Below, one piece after another: positions 44,219 through 55,264 of a stretch of DNA of 64,000 nucleotides. Positions within the stretch are counted from its first letter, which is position 1. Every line of letters begins with the position of its first letter. The notes under the pieces are model-generated. The model saw nothing but the letters and a program-made list of their open reading frames with translations, did no database searches and was not told the DNA's origin. A program made the position numbers and the translations under genes. The DNA lies in contig JAAKBF010000224.1 in NCBI GenBank assembly GCA_012656075.1, forward strand, positions 496,001-560,000, read 5' to 3'. Source of the DNA: Phytophthora hibernalis. Its lineage: Eukaryota > Oomycota > Peronosporomycetes > Peronosporales > Peronosporaceae.

Positions 44219-45726
44219 TTAGACATGAGGAATGACGACTTGTCGATATTGTTCCCTCATTTCGTGCATCAACTCGTCAACCATTCCATCAGCTGCACTG
44301 TCTAGAGTTTTTCTTGTGTTGAGGTCGCCCGCACTCCCGTGAGTTACCCGTTCCCACTCCAGAGTAAGTTTGTGCAGTTGCTGACGGCCTGTCAAGTGCA
44401 TGGCTTCCACCGGAGAAAACTTTGCTCCGGTAATATCAAACGGACACTCCATTCTGCGCTCACCGAATGCTCCCGGGTACGCGTTTGCCATGCGGGCTTT
44501 CATATAGTACACAGGCTCCACCTCCGGCTTGAAATACAAAACGCGATCACTGTTCAGGTAAAAGAGTGGCACGTCGTCTTCAGTGGCCTGCTTGATTGGG
44601 AAAACCTGAGCCATGTCGCCGCATAGCGTCGAGTTCTTTTCGCCATAATCTCGATATTCTGTGCCCACGGCCCCGATTGCGTGGTCTGAAAACGCATACT
44701 GCGTCTCCGCCAACTCGGACGCGTAGAAATACAGTTCCTTGTCTCCGTACGACGGAGGAGATCCAACATCACTGAGTGCTTTAAAAGATGCTAGGATTGC
44801 AGTAGCGCGCTGTTGTTTCTTCTTGTTCCAGAACATGAGTGAGGAGTCTACCTGATGTCCTGTACGGAGATTCCAAGAGTGGCTGTTTAATAAGAAATTA
44901 CTCGGCTCAAACTTTAACTTCACCGGTGCAGGGTTTGGCAGAGTAGCCTTCGGTCGTTCGAGTGTGGGGATAGATCGAAAGGGACAGGGTCAAATCTCGA
45001 CATGAACCGATGTTGGTAGGAAATATTAGGATCCCCGCCAACTCGCTCGGCCATAAAGTAGATTTCGTGCGCAATACGATCATTCATGAGTAGTGTGCCA
45101 GTAGCCTTGTACTTCTCGGACTCCCATAGCAATGTTGGATTCACAAAGAACGCCGTATCAGCATCGACCATCATAATCTCCTCGAACTTCGAAAACACGA
45201 CAGCGATCACTTTAATATCGAATGAACGGAACTTTGAGTGACATGCCTCGATATCTTCACAAAATACTTTCGTGGTCGAATTTCCATGGACGGTCGTAGC
45301 AGCAGCGAGTTCACAGACATCGTAGAACCTGATGGAGCCAAGTGCAGATTTCTGCAAAAAGAGTTTCTGAGCTTCAGTTGCGACGTCTCCGCAATGCGGT
45401 AACTCGATCGGGACGTCGACGCTCATTGTCCGAAGTTCCAGAATCAAAGACACGGCAAGTTTCACAATTGGTTCATAGACTGGAATCACGATACCCCGGG
45501 AAATGACGTGTTCTGACCGACTTCGTGGAGGGTTTGGACCAGTTGCAGCTTTTGGTGTTTGGCTGGGGTCTGCATTCACCATCCGTGCGATACTGCGGAA
45601 TCCATGTTTGGGCGATGGAAGAGCATCCCACGCTAGTCTCGAGTCGAGGTACATTGCGATGAATCCAAGCGAGAGCAGCACCAGCGAGAACACGCGAGGG
45701 GTGCAACGCCTCATCATGGAGACCAT
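44219..45726 (-). CDS. MNN1-like alpha-mannosyltransferase family protein (one frame break)
   Basis: Type II Golgi-type glycosyltransferase of about 500 residues. The start at 45726 gives a short basic tail (MVSMMRRCTPR) and a signal anchor at about 12-26. The stem is Pro/Ser-rich. The catalytic part begins at VISRGIVIPVYEPIVKLA and includes FSKFEEIMMVDADTAFF, in which VDAD (187-190) is the metal-binding DxD motif, and FVNPTLLW. After a -1 step at about 44922 it continues with GHQVDSSLMFWNKKKQQR and YFYASELAETQYAFSD, as in the family Mannosyl_trans3 (PF11051). It ends at the stop at 44219. It is tail-to-tail with the giant repeat gene, 29 bp apart. Likely role: addition of mannose or a related hexose to secreted glycoproteins; donor and linkage are not visible. 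Confidence 0.8.
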
Positions 45727-46009
45727 TGTAATTCACTGCGAGGGCGTTTCAACCGTCCGATTTTGGCAAAGCACTGCCCCCGCGATTTGAACCGGTGCAT
45801 GGGTGATGACCAAATCTTGTTGGTTTTGTTATTTGCAAAGTGTCAACCACGAGAGCATTGGACCATCGAGAAATGACGCATAAGACTTTCTAATGCTGCA
45901 AAACAACGAAATGCAATTTAAACTGGATAAAGCACTTACCTACTGTGAGCAACAACAAACTGCATCGTTGAAGTACTTGGTAGGTAAACACATTTGCTAC
46001 GAAGATTCA
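45727..46009. other. Upstream region of the glycosyltransferase gene
   Basis: No gene. Contains the start-proximal sequence of the minus-strand glycosyltransferase; no clear Inr match was found. Confidence 0.4.
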
Positions 46010-48346
46010 TCATTTCAGCTCTGCCACCTGGCTATCGAGACGAGTTCGTTTCTTGTCTCTTCCGTCGCCGTCGCGGCCAAAACGATCCATCAGACGACAG
46101 AGTTCTGCCTTGTACTGCACCAGCTCGCTCTGCTGCTTCAAAACCAAGCGCGTGTTTTCGTGATCGACACAAAAGCGCTTTCATTCACCTTGGCAGCTTT
46201 CGCTTCAAACGAACAGTTGTGTTGTTTCTCATGCATCCATTTAGCCGAGCAGTTCTGTGCATCTATGAGAGACTCAAAGTCAACCAGCCCAGTTGTTGTC
46301 ATTGCGTCTTCAGGGCCTCGTAAAAACGACTGGACCTTTTCATTGGGTATGAACTTTGCGTCCGGCATCTCCCAGGAGAACTGTTTGTCCATTATATCAA
46401 TGATCATCTTCAGCCACTCGCTTCGCTTCGTAGCGAGGGGTACAAGCACATCAAACTTCCCATCGCTCGCATCACTGTCTAAATACTCCGATAAATACTC
46501 AATAGATGGTCCAAGCAGACTTGAATCGGCTTGCTTCAGTTCATTCGCCAACGCATCAAAGTTGCCACGATCTCCAGAGTGACAAACCCACTTCCAGAGC
46601 AGTCCGATGTATTTAGCCGTGAACAAATTCTTTTCGTTGAGTTTCGTAGCTTGATCCACAATCTTTTAATCAGTGCCTGCTGGGCAACCCCGGAGTCGAG
46701 ACCATCAACTAAATGCAGAGAAAGCTCGATCGCAGAGTATTCCCCCAGTTTTTGTTGCCTCGTACATGCCGTTCCTTCAAACAGTGCAAGAGGGGTTTTC
46801 CAATTTTGCTCCACTCGAACTTACGCACAATCTTTGCAATGGAGGGAATGAGAGTATCATTCCCTTCCACGCTTCCAAGCGCACCACAGGAGTTCTCGAA
46901 AAATAAAGACACCACATCTGAATCGCCAGCTTTCCCAAGCATCTCACAAAATAGACGGCAAATGGGAATTGAGAGTCGACTATCACCGATTTCACTCAAA
47001 AAGGCCCGAAGCTCCTGCACACCGAACGTTTTCCGACCGTGTAGGGCTTCGACAGCCACATCCGCAGTCATCAATTTTAAAGCATTTTCGGGGTGGCGTA
47101 CATTTAACCAAGCCACAAGCGCGTACCTGGAATACGTTGTAATCGAGTCCGAGCCCTCATTTCCCGTGTATCCGCCTTCTTTAGTAACTTCTCCGTAATC
47201 TCCCCAAAGCTCTTCCACTGTTTTTTGGTTAGGATTAAGAAAATTTAATTGGGTTCTCGAAAAGGTAACTTGCCCAAGCTCTTTTCCCGGAATTGGAGAA
47301 CCACATGATCGACTCCTCCCGGTCTCGAATCTCGCAAGTATCTTGGTCCTCATATCTCGTAATATCGTGCTCCAGCCGTGCAAAAAAACTGCAGCTTCTT
47401 ATCTGTAGGAACCATTGCATTCGCCCCTTCAAGAGCCTGAAATCTTGCGCGGTCGACTCCTTTCAACGCGCCAGAGCCCAGATTACGAATACTCTTCTTC
47501 GTATACTCATGATCCAGCAACAATGCAAATGAATCGTTCTCATCGTCCATTGTCCCGATCGCCTTAGCCAAAGATTCACTTAGAGGCTTGTCGTGGTGTC
47601 TTTCCAGGTGGCGCATCGTCGACGGTAGACATATAGAGTACACGAGCACAAGACGATAACCCTTGGCGACTTTTTCCAACGCATGCTCAGAATCAGCATA
47701 GTGCACCGCGTAGTGCGGAAGATAGTCAGCGGTGCCGTCGGCTTTTCCAAAATCATGGCGATATGTCACCTCCCGCTTCGATACACCACCAGATCACCAC
47801 CTTCGTGCGTGCTGGGCGGTTGAACCACCAACGTCGCGATCATTCCGTCCTCTTTCTCCGTGTCTTGATGCTTCAGGAAATGGCATCCTTCACCGTACAC
47901 TAGCAGCTTGTACAACGTGCATTGCAGTGGAACACCCTCGTAACCCAAACGATATGCAACAATCTTGCTCAATTTCTCCATCCCAGATTGCCACAGCGGA
48001 TTCTGGAATTGGACTAGACTCGGCTCCAATTGCCAGCTCTTTCGGACGTTCTCGTCCATCTTGGTGTCCTGGTTGTGGCCAAAAGGAGACTTATCACACA
48101 GTTTGATCACTTTCTGAGCTTGCTCCTCGGATAGCGGGTAAGAATGGGTCCTGCGCCAGACACAAACAGTCTTGGTGCAACGGGTAACGTGCAGGCAGGT
48201 CCTCCAAACGAAAATTCTCTTGCTTCTTCGTCAGCCCGAGCGAGTAATACACTGATTTCTAAACAGCCAGCGCCCGAAGGTTCAATAACGACCTCAGGAT
48301 CGATTTCATTGCCAAAAGGCCACTCGTCGTCACTTCCAAAATCCAT
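46010..48346 (-). pseudogene. 2OG-Fe(II) dioxygenase family protein, copy I (six frame breaks)
   Basis: Start at 48346 (MDFGSDDEWPFGNEIDPE). N-terminus: GCLEISVLLARADEEA, REFSFGGPACTLPVAP. Core: LKHQDTEKEDG, HDFGKADGTADYLPHY, VHYADSEHALEKVAKG and YRLVLVYS, so His, Asp, His and Arg are all present. Then FALLLDHEYTKKSIRNLG, NFLNPNQKTVEELWG, YTGNEGSD, DKQFSWEMPDAKF, VQSFLRGPED, FVSITKTRAWF and the tail RDKKRTRLD, with a stop at 46010-46012. Frame steps near 48135, 47768, 47375, 46760, 46600 and 46140, each -1. Two are easy to see as a lost base in a C run (48137) and a T run (46139). Copy H shares its first 350 bp almost exactly. Confidence 0.85.
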
Positions 48347-48773
48347 TGTAGTCAAGGTAGGGTGCTTGTGTTTACAGTTTTCTCTCCAAAAAGAATATTG
48401 TGGAATGAGAGAGAACGATAACAACACCCATCAATTCATTACAGTCTATATTCTTCGAGGTATATAGATTTGATGACTTTCCTATCAATTACAGACTGCT
48501 CATTTTATTTTATATATATTGATGTAATTGAGTAATTTGTCGAGACGACCGACCCCATTGAATGATTTCTCTTATCTCGGAACTTTCCTGTCGATTCCAG
48601 GTCTATAGTCTTGGTGAAACTTGGAAAATTATAATGAGCAAGAGTAATACTCGGAAGAATGAGGGGTGACAGGCCGAAACAAATTTTCAGGACGAATCAA
48701 CCAAATGAAGTTGAAGAAAAGTGACAAGTGTTAATTAATTAAATGAAGGCTAATCCTCAATTCCAGGTTTCTC
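48347..48773. other. AT-rich intergenic stretch without a gene
   Basis: Upstream of copy I. Nothing recognised apart from a TATATATAT tract near 48510. Confidence 0.4.
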
Positions 48774-49080
48774 CTAGTTGTGAGACATCTGGTAAAATTC
48801 AACTGGGTCTGACTTGCCAGGAATCGCAACGATAGCGTATCGGAGATACTTTGTGTCTTTGCTTGGTCCCTCGTTGCCCATGTATCCTTGAATTTCGCTG
48901 GTTCCGTACGGTTGCCAAATCTGCGAAAGATTTTCCTGCATAGGGTTTAGAAAGTTGAATTTGGTCTTGCTGTTGTTGCCAATACAACACGTTCTTCCAG
49001 ACGTAGAGTACCATGTGACCTTCTCACGACAGTCACCAAGGCGGTCGCTGTCTCCTCCGTAGAAGACCACATCGTGGTGC
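48774..49080 (-). pseudogene. 2OG-Fe(II) dioxygenase family fragment (post-catalytic segment)
   Basis: The minus strand reads VTWYSTSGRTCCIGNN, TKFNFLNPMQENLSQIW, YGTSEIQGYMGNEGPS and YLRYAIVAIPG. These match the segment just after the catalytic domain in J and K. Nothing on either side belongs to the family. Confidence 0.8.
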
Positions 49081-49089
49081 AGCTCAATA

Positions 49090-49519
49090 ATCTGTGTGGT
49101 TGTATGCGACTTCGAGGCAGCACTACAGGAGGCAGCACAAGTACAGTTTCCAGAGGCGGATATGGTGGCTGCTATTACGTTGTGGGACAGCTTTTGGCAG
49201 TATTTTCGAAACACGTGGCTAAAGCTGTACAAACCGAGCGTGTGGAACGTTCATGAGGTCGCTGCGGACATTATAGCCGCACGAACAACCCCCTGGAGCG
49301 TTTTAATCGTGAGATTAATGCGGCTCTGACAGCCCCTCATCCTTCGTTGCCTACGTTTGTCTCCATCATCCAATCGTTGTCCAAGCGGTACGTCGACCGA
49401 ATTGAAGACATGTCCAAGTATCGCTCGAAGAAACGACGCCGACCGAATCCTGAACCAACAAACCTCCCAGTGCCAGTGGAGCTTAGTGAGAGTGCCGATG
49501 AAGCCACGACGAGTTGCTA
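49090..49519 (+). pseudogene. MULE transposase C-terminal fragment
   Basis: The frame from 49096 reads VVCDFEAALQEAAQ, YFRNTWLKLYKP and WNVHEVAADIIAAR. After a -1 step at 49284 it reads RTNNPLERFNREIN, HPSLPTFVSIIQSL and RYVDRIEDMSKYRSKK, ending at the TAG at 49517-49519. The DFE.AL box and the NNPLERFN box are typical of MULE/FAR1-type transposases. It is unrelated in detail to the MULE gene at 23-25 kb. Confidence 0.7.
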
Positions 49520-50088
49520 GACATTGATATGTAAGACAACTCAATGATAAATGATCGTTGGGTCGATAAGCAACAAATAAACACTCACCAGTAGCTATTG
49601 ATTTCTTTGTGTGTTTAAACTCGTTAGGTTGGTCAAGGTTGATCAAGTATTCGTTTCGATTGATGTTGCACTTTCATCTGGAAAGGTTCTTCATTGGAGT
49701 AGTACTTTTTCCAGAAAGATCCTCGGCTGTTTTGGCGCTGTAACTCAATCCTGTACTTCGCTTTGCCTGAAACAATCACAAACGTAATTGATACCGACTT
49801 TCAGTACCGTCATTTTCCTCTACAAGAGCTCCGCCATCGGACGACGAGGACAGCCATTAGGTTCTGCCGTACATCATGTAGTGGTCACTCCAGTAGCTCT
49901 TGTACATTTTGCACGACCAATCGCAAATGAGTGGGGTATTACATGTCGTAGACAAAAAGCAGCGCTTGTACTGCATCCTGCATTCACACCAAACATAACA
50001 TAGAAAAGTAAAATGTTGCTTGTTTTCGTTAGCACAGCTGACTGGCTACTTAAAACAGCATGGGCACGGCTTGTGTGTTGGGTTATAT
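49520..50088. other. Intergenic stretch without a gene
   Basis: No supported coding region, RNA gene or repeat. Confidence 0.4.
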
Positions 50089-52466
50089 TCACTCATGCCG
50101 AGCTCGCTTCTTGTCCCCGCCATCATCTTCCGCACCAAACGTTTTCGTTAAGCGACTCAACTCCGTCTTGCACTGCTCCAGCTCCTCTTGGCGGTCTTCG
50201 AACCACTTGCGAGTTTTCGTGACTATCACATATGCGTCCTTACCAACACCCACAATTTCCTTTTAAAGAAGCCCTTCTTTTCATCCGGAGCGTAGCCGAA
50301 GGCTTTCGCATCCGCAACTACCTTGAAATTGACGGTAGTCATCGATTCTTCCGGCCCTTGCAGAAACTTTTGAACGCAATCATTGCCATAGAATGTAGCA
50401 TCCGGTAACTCCCATGTAAAGGGTTTGTCCAACTCCTCAATTCGGTCCTCAAGCCACTTAATGCGCTTGTTGACGATGGTCTGAACCAGCTTGAAAACTT
50501 CACCTGTTGTGTCACCTTCGGACACATATTTCGACAGCTCTTCAATTATTGGTGCCAGCAAACTGGGGCTCGTTCTTTCCAGCCTCTTCGCCAGTGCTCC
50601 AAAAATGTTCTTATCACTGTACTGAACAGCCCACTTCCACAGAAGTTCAACGACTGTCGCTGAGCAAAACTCGGCGTCATTTCGAGAACTGCAGCGTCCT
50701 CCAAAGCCATTTTCAGCAATGCTTCCTGGGCGTCCCCTTGTCCAGACTATCAACAATTTGTAATGCCAGTTGCACCTCCGAATACCCCAACTCTACATTC
50801 CACCTCTGGCTTGCTCTGTTGCTTAACGAGCTCAAAAAGGATGGACCAACAGTATCCCAGTCATATGTGCGAATAATCTTGACAAGGGAGGGACAAGAAT
50901 CCCGTTATTTTCCAAGCCATCGAGGGCCTTGAAAATCGTAGTGAAAAATAATTTCACCAGTGCTACATCGCCAGCCTCAACGAGCAGCTCACAGAAATTT
51001 TTGCAAAACCCGCTGGAAACCCAAGAAGGTGGATACGAATGCTTCTTCTCCGTTTTGCGTCTCGCTGATATAAACTCTAAAACCGTTCGAAGTTTTGCAG
51101 CATCAATTGGTTCACGATCACGTAGAGTCTCAACGGCGTATTCGATCGGAAGAAATGTCCAAGTATTCACAAAATGTTGGGCGACAGGCCATGCAACGAT
51201 CGCAAACCTGGAATACTTTGTTGTTGCAGTGGGTCCCTCATTACCAGTGTAACCCTTATCTTTCTTGGTTCCATGTGGCATCCAGAGTTGCGAAAGCGTT
51301 TCTTGACCAGGATTCAGAAAATTGAAGGCTGTAGTCGTTTTCTTGACATAGCCTAGCGAATCTCCACCGGAAGTTTTACTCCAAGCGACAGATTGTTTGC
51401 GCTCGTACTCCTGCCAACCAAGTTTCTCCACACTCTTCGTGTACAAAACTTTGTGCATCAACTCAGCGATGAAGAAATGAAGCTTCTTAGAAGCAGGAAC
51501 CATAGTGTTAGCCTCGTGTAAAGCTCCAAATCGCATGCGGTCGACACCTTTCAAAGATCGCGCACCAAGAAATTCAACACTATCTTCTGTGTACTCGTGC
51601 GAAAGCAACAGTGCAAACGATTTATCTTCTTCGCCCATATTGGTGATAGCATCAGCCAAATCATCACTCAAAGGCTTGTTATTCGCTCGCTTGAGATGGA
51701 CTTCTTTTGGTGGCAAACAAAGCGAATACACCAAAGCCAGTCGATATCCCTTCGTCACTTTATCTAGTGAATGTTCAGCATCTGCGTAGTGGACAGCATA
51801 ATGCGGGAGGTAAGCCGCAGTTCCATCGGCCTTACCAAAGTCATGGCGGTGTCGCTCTTCTCCACCACGGTAAATCACCAAATCTCCACCTTCATGTAGG
51901 CTTGGCAATTGAATCACTAATGTTGCGATCATACCGTCTTCTTTTTCAGTATCTTGATGTTTCAGAAAGTGTCCTCCTTCTCCATAGACCAGTAGTTTGT
52001 ACAGAACACACTTCAACCAACTATCTTTATAGCCTAGGCGCTCTGAAACACTTCTCGACAGTTGTAATAGACCATCGTCCCACAATGGATTCTTGAGGTG
52101 GACTTTGTCAGGGTGACTCTGCCAGCTCTTGCGCACATCGTCGCCCATCTTAGTGTCGAAATTGTGACCGAATGGAGACTTCTCGCATTTCGCAATCAGC
52201 TTCTCTGCTACTTCATCTGAAAGCGGGACAGGAATGTGCCCCACCTCGTCAACGTAAAGACCCGGGGCGACAGGTAACATGTCGCCCGGCCCACCGAACG
52301 AATATTCGCCTGCTTGTCCGTCGGTTCGAGCGAGTAGTTCGCTAATTTCCACGCACTTGGGTCCCGATGGAGTCGGCACAGTATCGGGCTCGCCTTCACC
52401 ACCAAATGGCCATTTCCCATTCTCAAAATCCTTTTCCAGGTCCCTCTCTTCCGGAGTGCACGCCAT
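50089..52466 (-). pseudogene. 2OG-Fe(II) dioxygenase family protein, copy J (best preserved core)
   Basis: The first 530 codons are uninterrupted. Start at 52466 (MACTPEERDLEKDFEN) by analogy with other copies; 52478 and 52670 are in frame too. N-terminal region 18-116 with WPFGGEGE, GEYSFGGPGDMLP and KSPFGHNFDTK. Dioxygenase core about 150-255: His170 and Asp172 (KHQDTEKEDG), HRHDFGKADGTAAYLPHY, His232 (YADAEHSLDKV) and Arg242 (KGYRLALVYS). The spacing, 60 residues from Asp to distal His and 10 to Arg, is that of prolyl-hydroxylase-like enzymes. After the core come FALLLSHEYTEDSV, FNFLNPGQETLSQLW and YTGNEGPT. Frame steps near 50890, 50715 and 50250. C-terminal region: DKPFTWELPDATF, VQKFLQGPEE, VIVTKTRKWFEDRQEE and the tail GGDKKRARHE. 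Reference copy for the family here. Confidence 0.88.
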
Positions 52467-52770
52467 AGTTATGGCCATGACATTTAAAGGCCTGCCCAGT
52501 AAGAAGTCCATGGCTCCACTACAACCAAAAGCGCTCGAGTGGGAAAAATCAAGACTGAGGAAGCAAATGTGCTTTTGGTGTCTGACAGTTGAACAGAATG
52601 AAGATTTCTCGGAAAGGACCGAGTTCTTCAAAACTTCCACATCAATCTGTAGTAGACTGCCATCAATCATAATTCAGTCATGAGGAAGCTAAAGTGGAAT
52701 TGTAGAAAATACGAAGAAAATCATGTATTTGTGCACCTTGGTACTTCATGCTAGACTGTCCATCATGTGT

Positions 52771-55139
52771 TCAATCCAGGCGAGCTCGCTTCTTGCTGCC
52801 AAAAGGCGCCACGAGTCGACTCAACTCAGACTTGTACTGCTGTAACTTTTGTTTACACTCCAAGAACCACTTGCGCGTTTTCGTGATAGTACCAAACGTG
52901 CAGTTGTCGGTTGCACTCGCTTCCATCTCGAAAGAAGCATTTATTTGCATCTCATGCATCCACTTGGCAGCGTGGTTTTGCGCATCCTGGAATCCTTTGA
53001 ACTTGCACATACCCTTTGTAGTCGTATTGATTTCAGGCCCTCGTAGGAACTTCTGCACGTTGGCGTTGTCTGGAAATTGTGCATCTGTCATGCTCCATGT
53101 GAACGGCATATCCATCGTGTCGATTTGGCTCTTCAGCCACTCAATCCTCTTGCTAGCGAAGGATCTAACCTCCGAAAGTCTATCATCGTTTGTGGAAAGC
53201 ATATTTACGCACGGCAAAAATGAGTTGACGGTTGGGCCAAGTTGGCTCGGGTCTAATTCTTTGAGCTTATTTGCGACTGGGCCAAAACAGTCCTTGTCGT
53301 AAGAGTGGATGGCCCATTTCCAAAGGCGTTCCAAGGCCTTGAAAGACAGCAAATCTTCCGTAGTGAGCGTCATAAACTTTTCCAGGGCTAGCTTCAACAT
53401 TGTTTGCTGCGCAGTTCCTCCATCAAGTCCATCGATCACGCGCAACGTCATTTCTACATCCACTCGATCAGTATTCTCTCCTTTGCTCCAAGGAGGTGTT
53501 TGTATCGTTAGATTCAAAAGTGCCTCGCCAATGTCACTCCAGTCAAATTTTCGCGCAATGTTGATGATGAATGGCACGAGAGTACCGTTGATTTCCGGAC
53601 CTGCCAGTCGAGGACAATAATCGATCAGAAACGCTTTCACAAGATCTGGGTCGCGAGCATCCACCACCAGCTCGCAATATGCTCGGGAAAATCTAACAGA
53701 TAGCTCCATGATTTGCCGTTTACATCGAGACCGTAAGTGAGTATTTTCCAGGTAAAGCTTTTCAAGTATGACTTCCCAAAACTTTCGGAGCTTTATAGAA
53801 TCAATTGGGCTCTGAGGAAGCAAGGCCTCAACTGCGATTTCTCGGGGCATAAATTTGAGTGCGTTGTCAGCGTGTCGATCAGCTGGCCACGCAACCACCG
53901 CGTATCGGGAATAAGTGATGTCCCTTGTGCATCCTTCATTTCCAAGATAGCCCACTTTTGCTCTTGCCGTGTGGCATCCATAAATCTGTAAACGTTTTCA
54001 AACTGGGGTTTAGAAAGTTGAACTTTTCAACTGAGTGTGTTAAGTGTCCGAGGCTTTCTCCACATGCAGAGTACCAGGTGGTGGACTCGTCGCGATGCTT
54101 TTCTTCACAGGGAGTATACCCATCGTCATCGTAGTAATCTCGTGAGCCAATAGCACAATTGAAAAACGCAGTTTCTTCTTATCTGGAACGTCAGCGTTCG
54201 CCTTCTTCAAGGCGTAGAATCTCGCGCGATCAATACCTTTCAGCGCTCCACAGCCCAATAGTTTGAGATTTTTCTCAGTGTACTCATGTTCAAGAAGTAG
54301 GGCAAAGGACTCGTCGTCTTCCCCTACGCTAATGATCGCAGAAGTCAAGTCGTCAATCGGCGGGTTGTCGTAAAATTTCTTGAGGTGATGCCCCGTCGGT
54401 GGCAGACAAATTGAGTACACCAGCACAAGTCGATATCCCTTCGTCACCTTCTCCAACGCATGCTCGGCATCCGGATAGTGCACCGCATAATGAGGCAAGT
54501 ACGCTGCGGTGCCATCCTTCTTCCCAAAATCATGCCGATACTTCACCTCACCCCACGGTATACGACAAGGTCACCTCCTTCATGTTCACTTGGCAACTGG
54601 ATGACCAACGTTGCTACCATTCCATCCTTCTTCTCAGTATCCTGATGCTTGACAAAATGGTCTCCTTCCCTGTACACAAGCAGCTTGTACAGTACGCACT
54701 GCATCGGGACCCCGTGATAGCCTAGTCGAGATGCAATGGACTTAGTCAATTTCTCCAGTCCCTCATGCCACAACAAATCCTTGATCTCCAGTTAGGCCGG
54801 ATCTAGTTGCCAACTCTTGCGGACATTTTCGTCCATCATCGTGTCCAGCTTGCGTCCATACGGAGACTTCTCGCATCGAGCAATCAACTTTTCCTCTTGA
54901 TTTTTACCTAGAGGCACCGATAGTGTCCCTATCTCGTTCACGACTAGTCCTGGGACGGCTGGTAACGTGTCGGCTTGGCCCCCAAACGAATACTCCCCGG
55001 CCTGGTCATCAACACGGCCTAGCAACTTACCTATCTGCATACACCCAGGTCCTAACGGTGCCGGCACATCGCTCGGTTTGCCTTCACCACCAAATGGCCA
55101 CACACCTTGCTTGAAATCCTTATCGTTAACAGCGTCCAT
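52771..55139 (-). pseudogene. 2OG-Fe(II) dioxygenase family protein, copy K
   Basis: Starts at 55139 (MDAVNDKDFKQGVWPFGG; 55151 also possible). N-terminus: GEYSFGGQADTLPAVP, RCEKSPYGRKLDTMMDE. A nonsense codon (TAA for CAA) lies near 54794 in the otherwise continuous LDPA.LEIKDLLWHEG. Core: VKHQDTEKKDG, HDFGKKDGTAAYLPHY, VHYPDAEHALEKV, KGYRLVLVYS, with all four active-site residues. Frame steps near 54546, 54110 and 53965. From 53955 to the stop at 52771 a 394-codon frame is intact: YLGNEG, RYAVVAWPADRHAD, VRFSRAYCELVVDARDPD, MPFTWSMTDAQFPD, VQKFLRGPEI, FGTITKTRKWFLECKQK and the tail GSKKRARLD. This gives the cleanest view of the C-terminal domain. Confidence 0.88.
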
Positions 55140-55264
55140 ATCATCCACCACCCGCGTTCAAAGAGAAATGAGGACGACAGTTTGGTCAAAATCAAAGTTT
55201 GTCACTTCCAATCAATTACTTCAAATTGAATTCAAACGATGACGCACAACGCACTACCAGGCCC

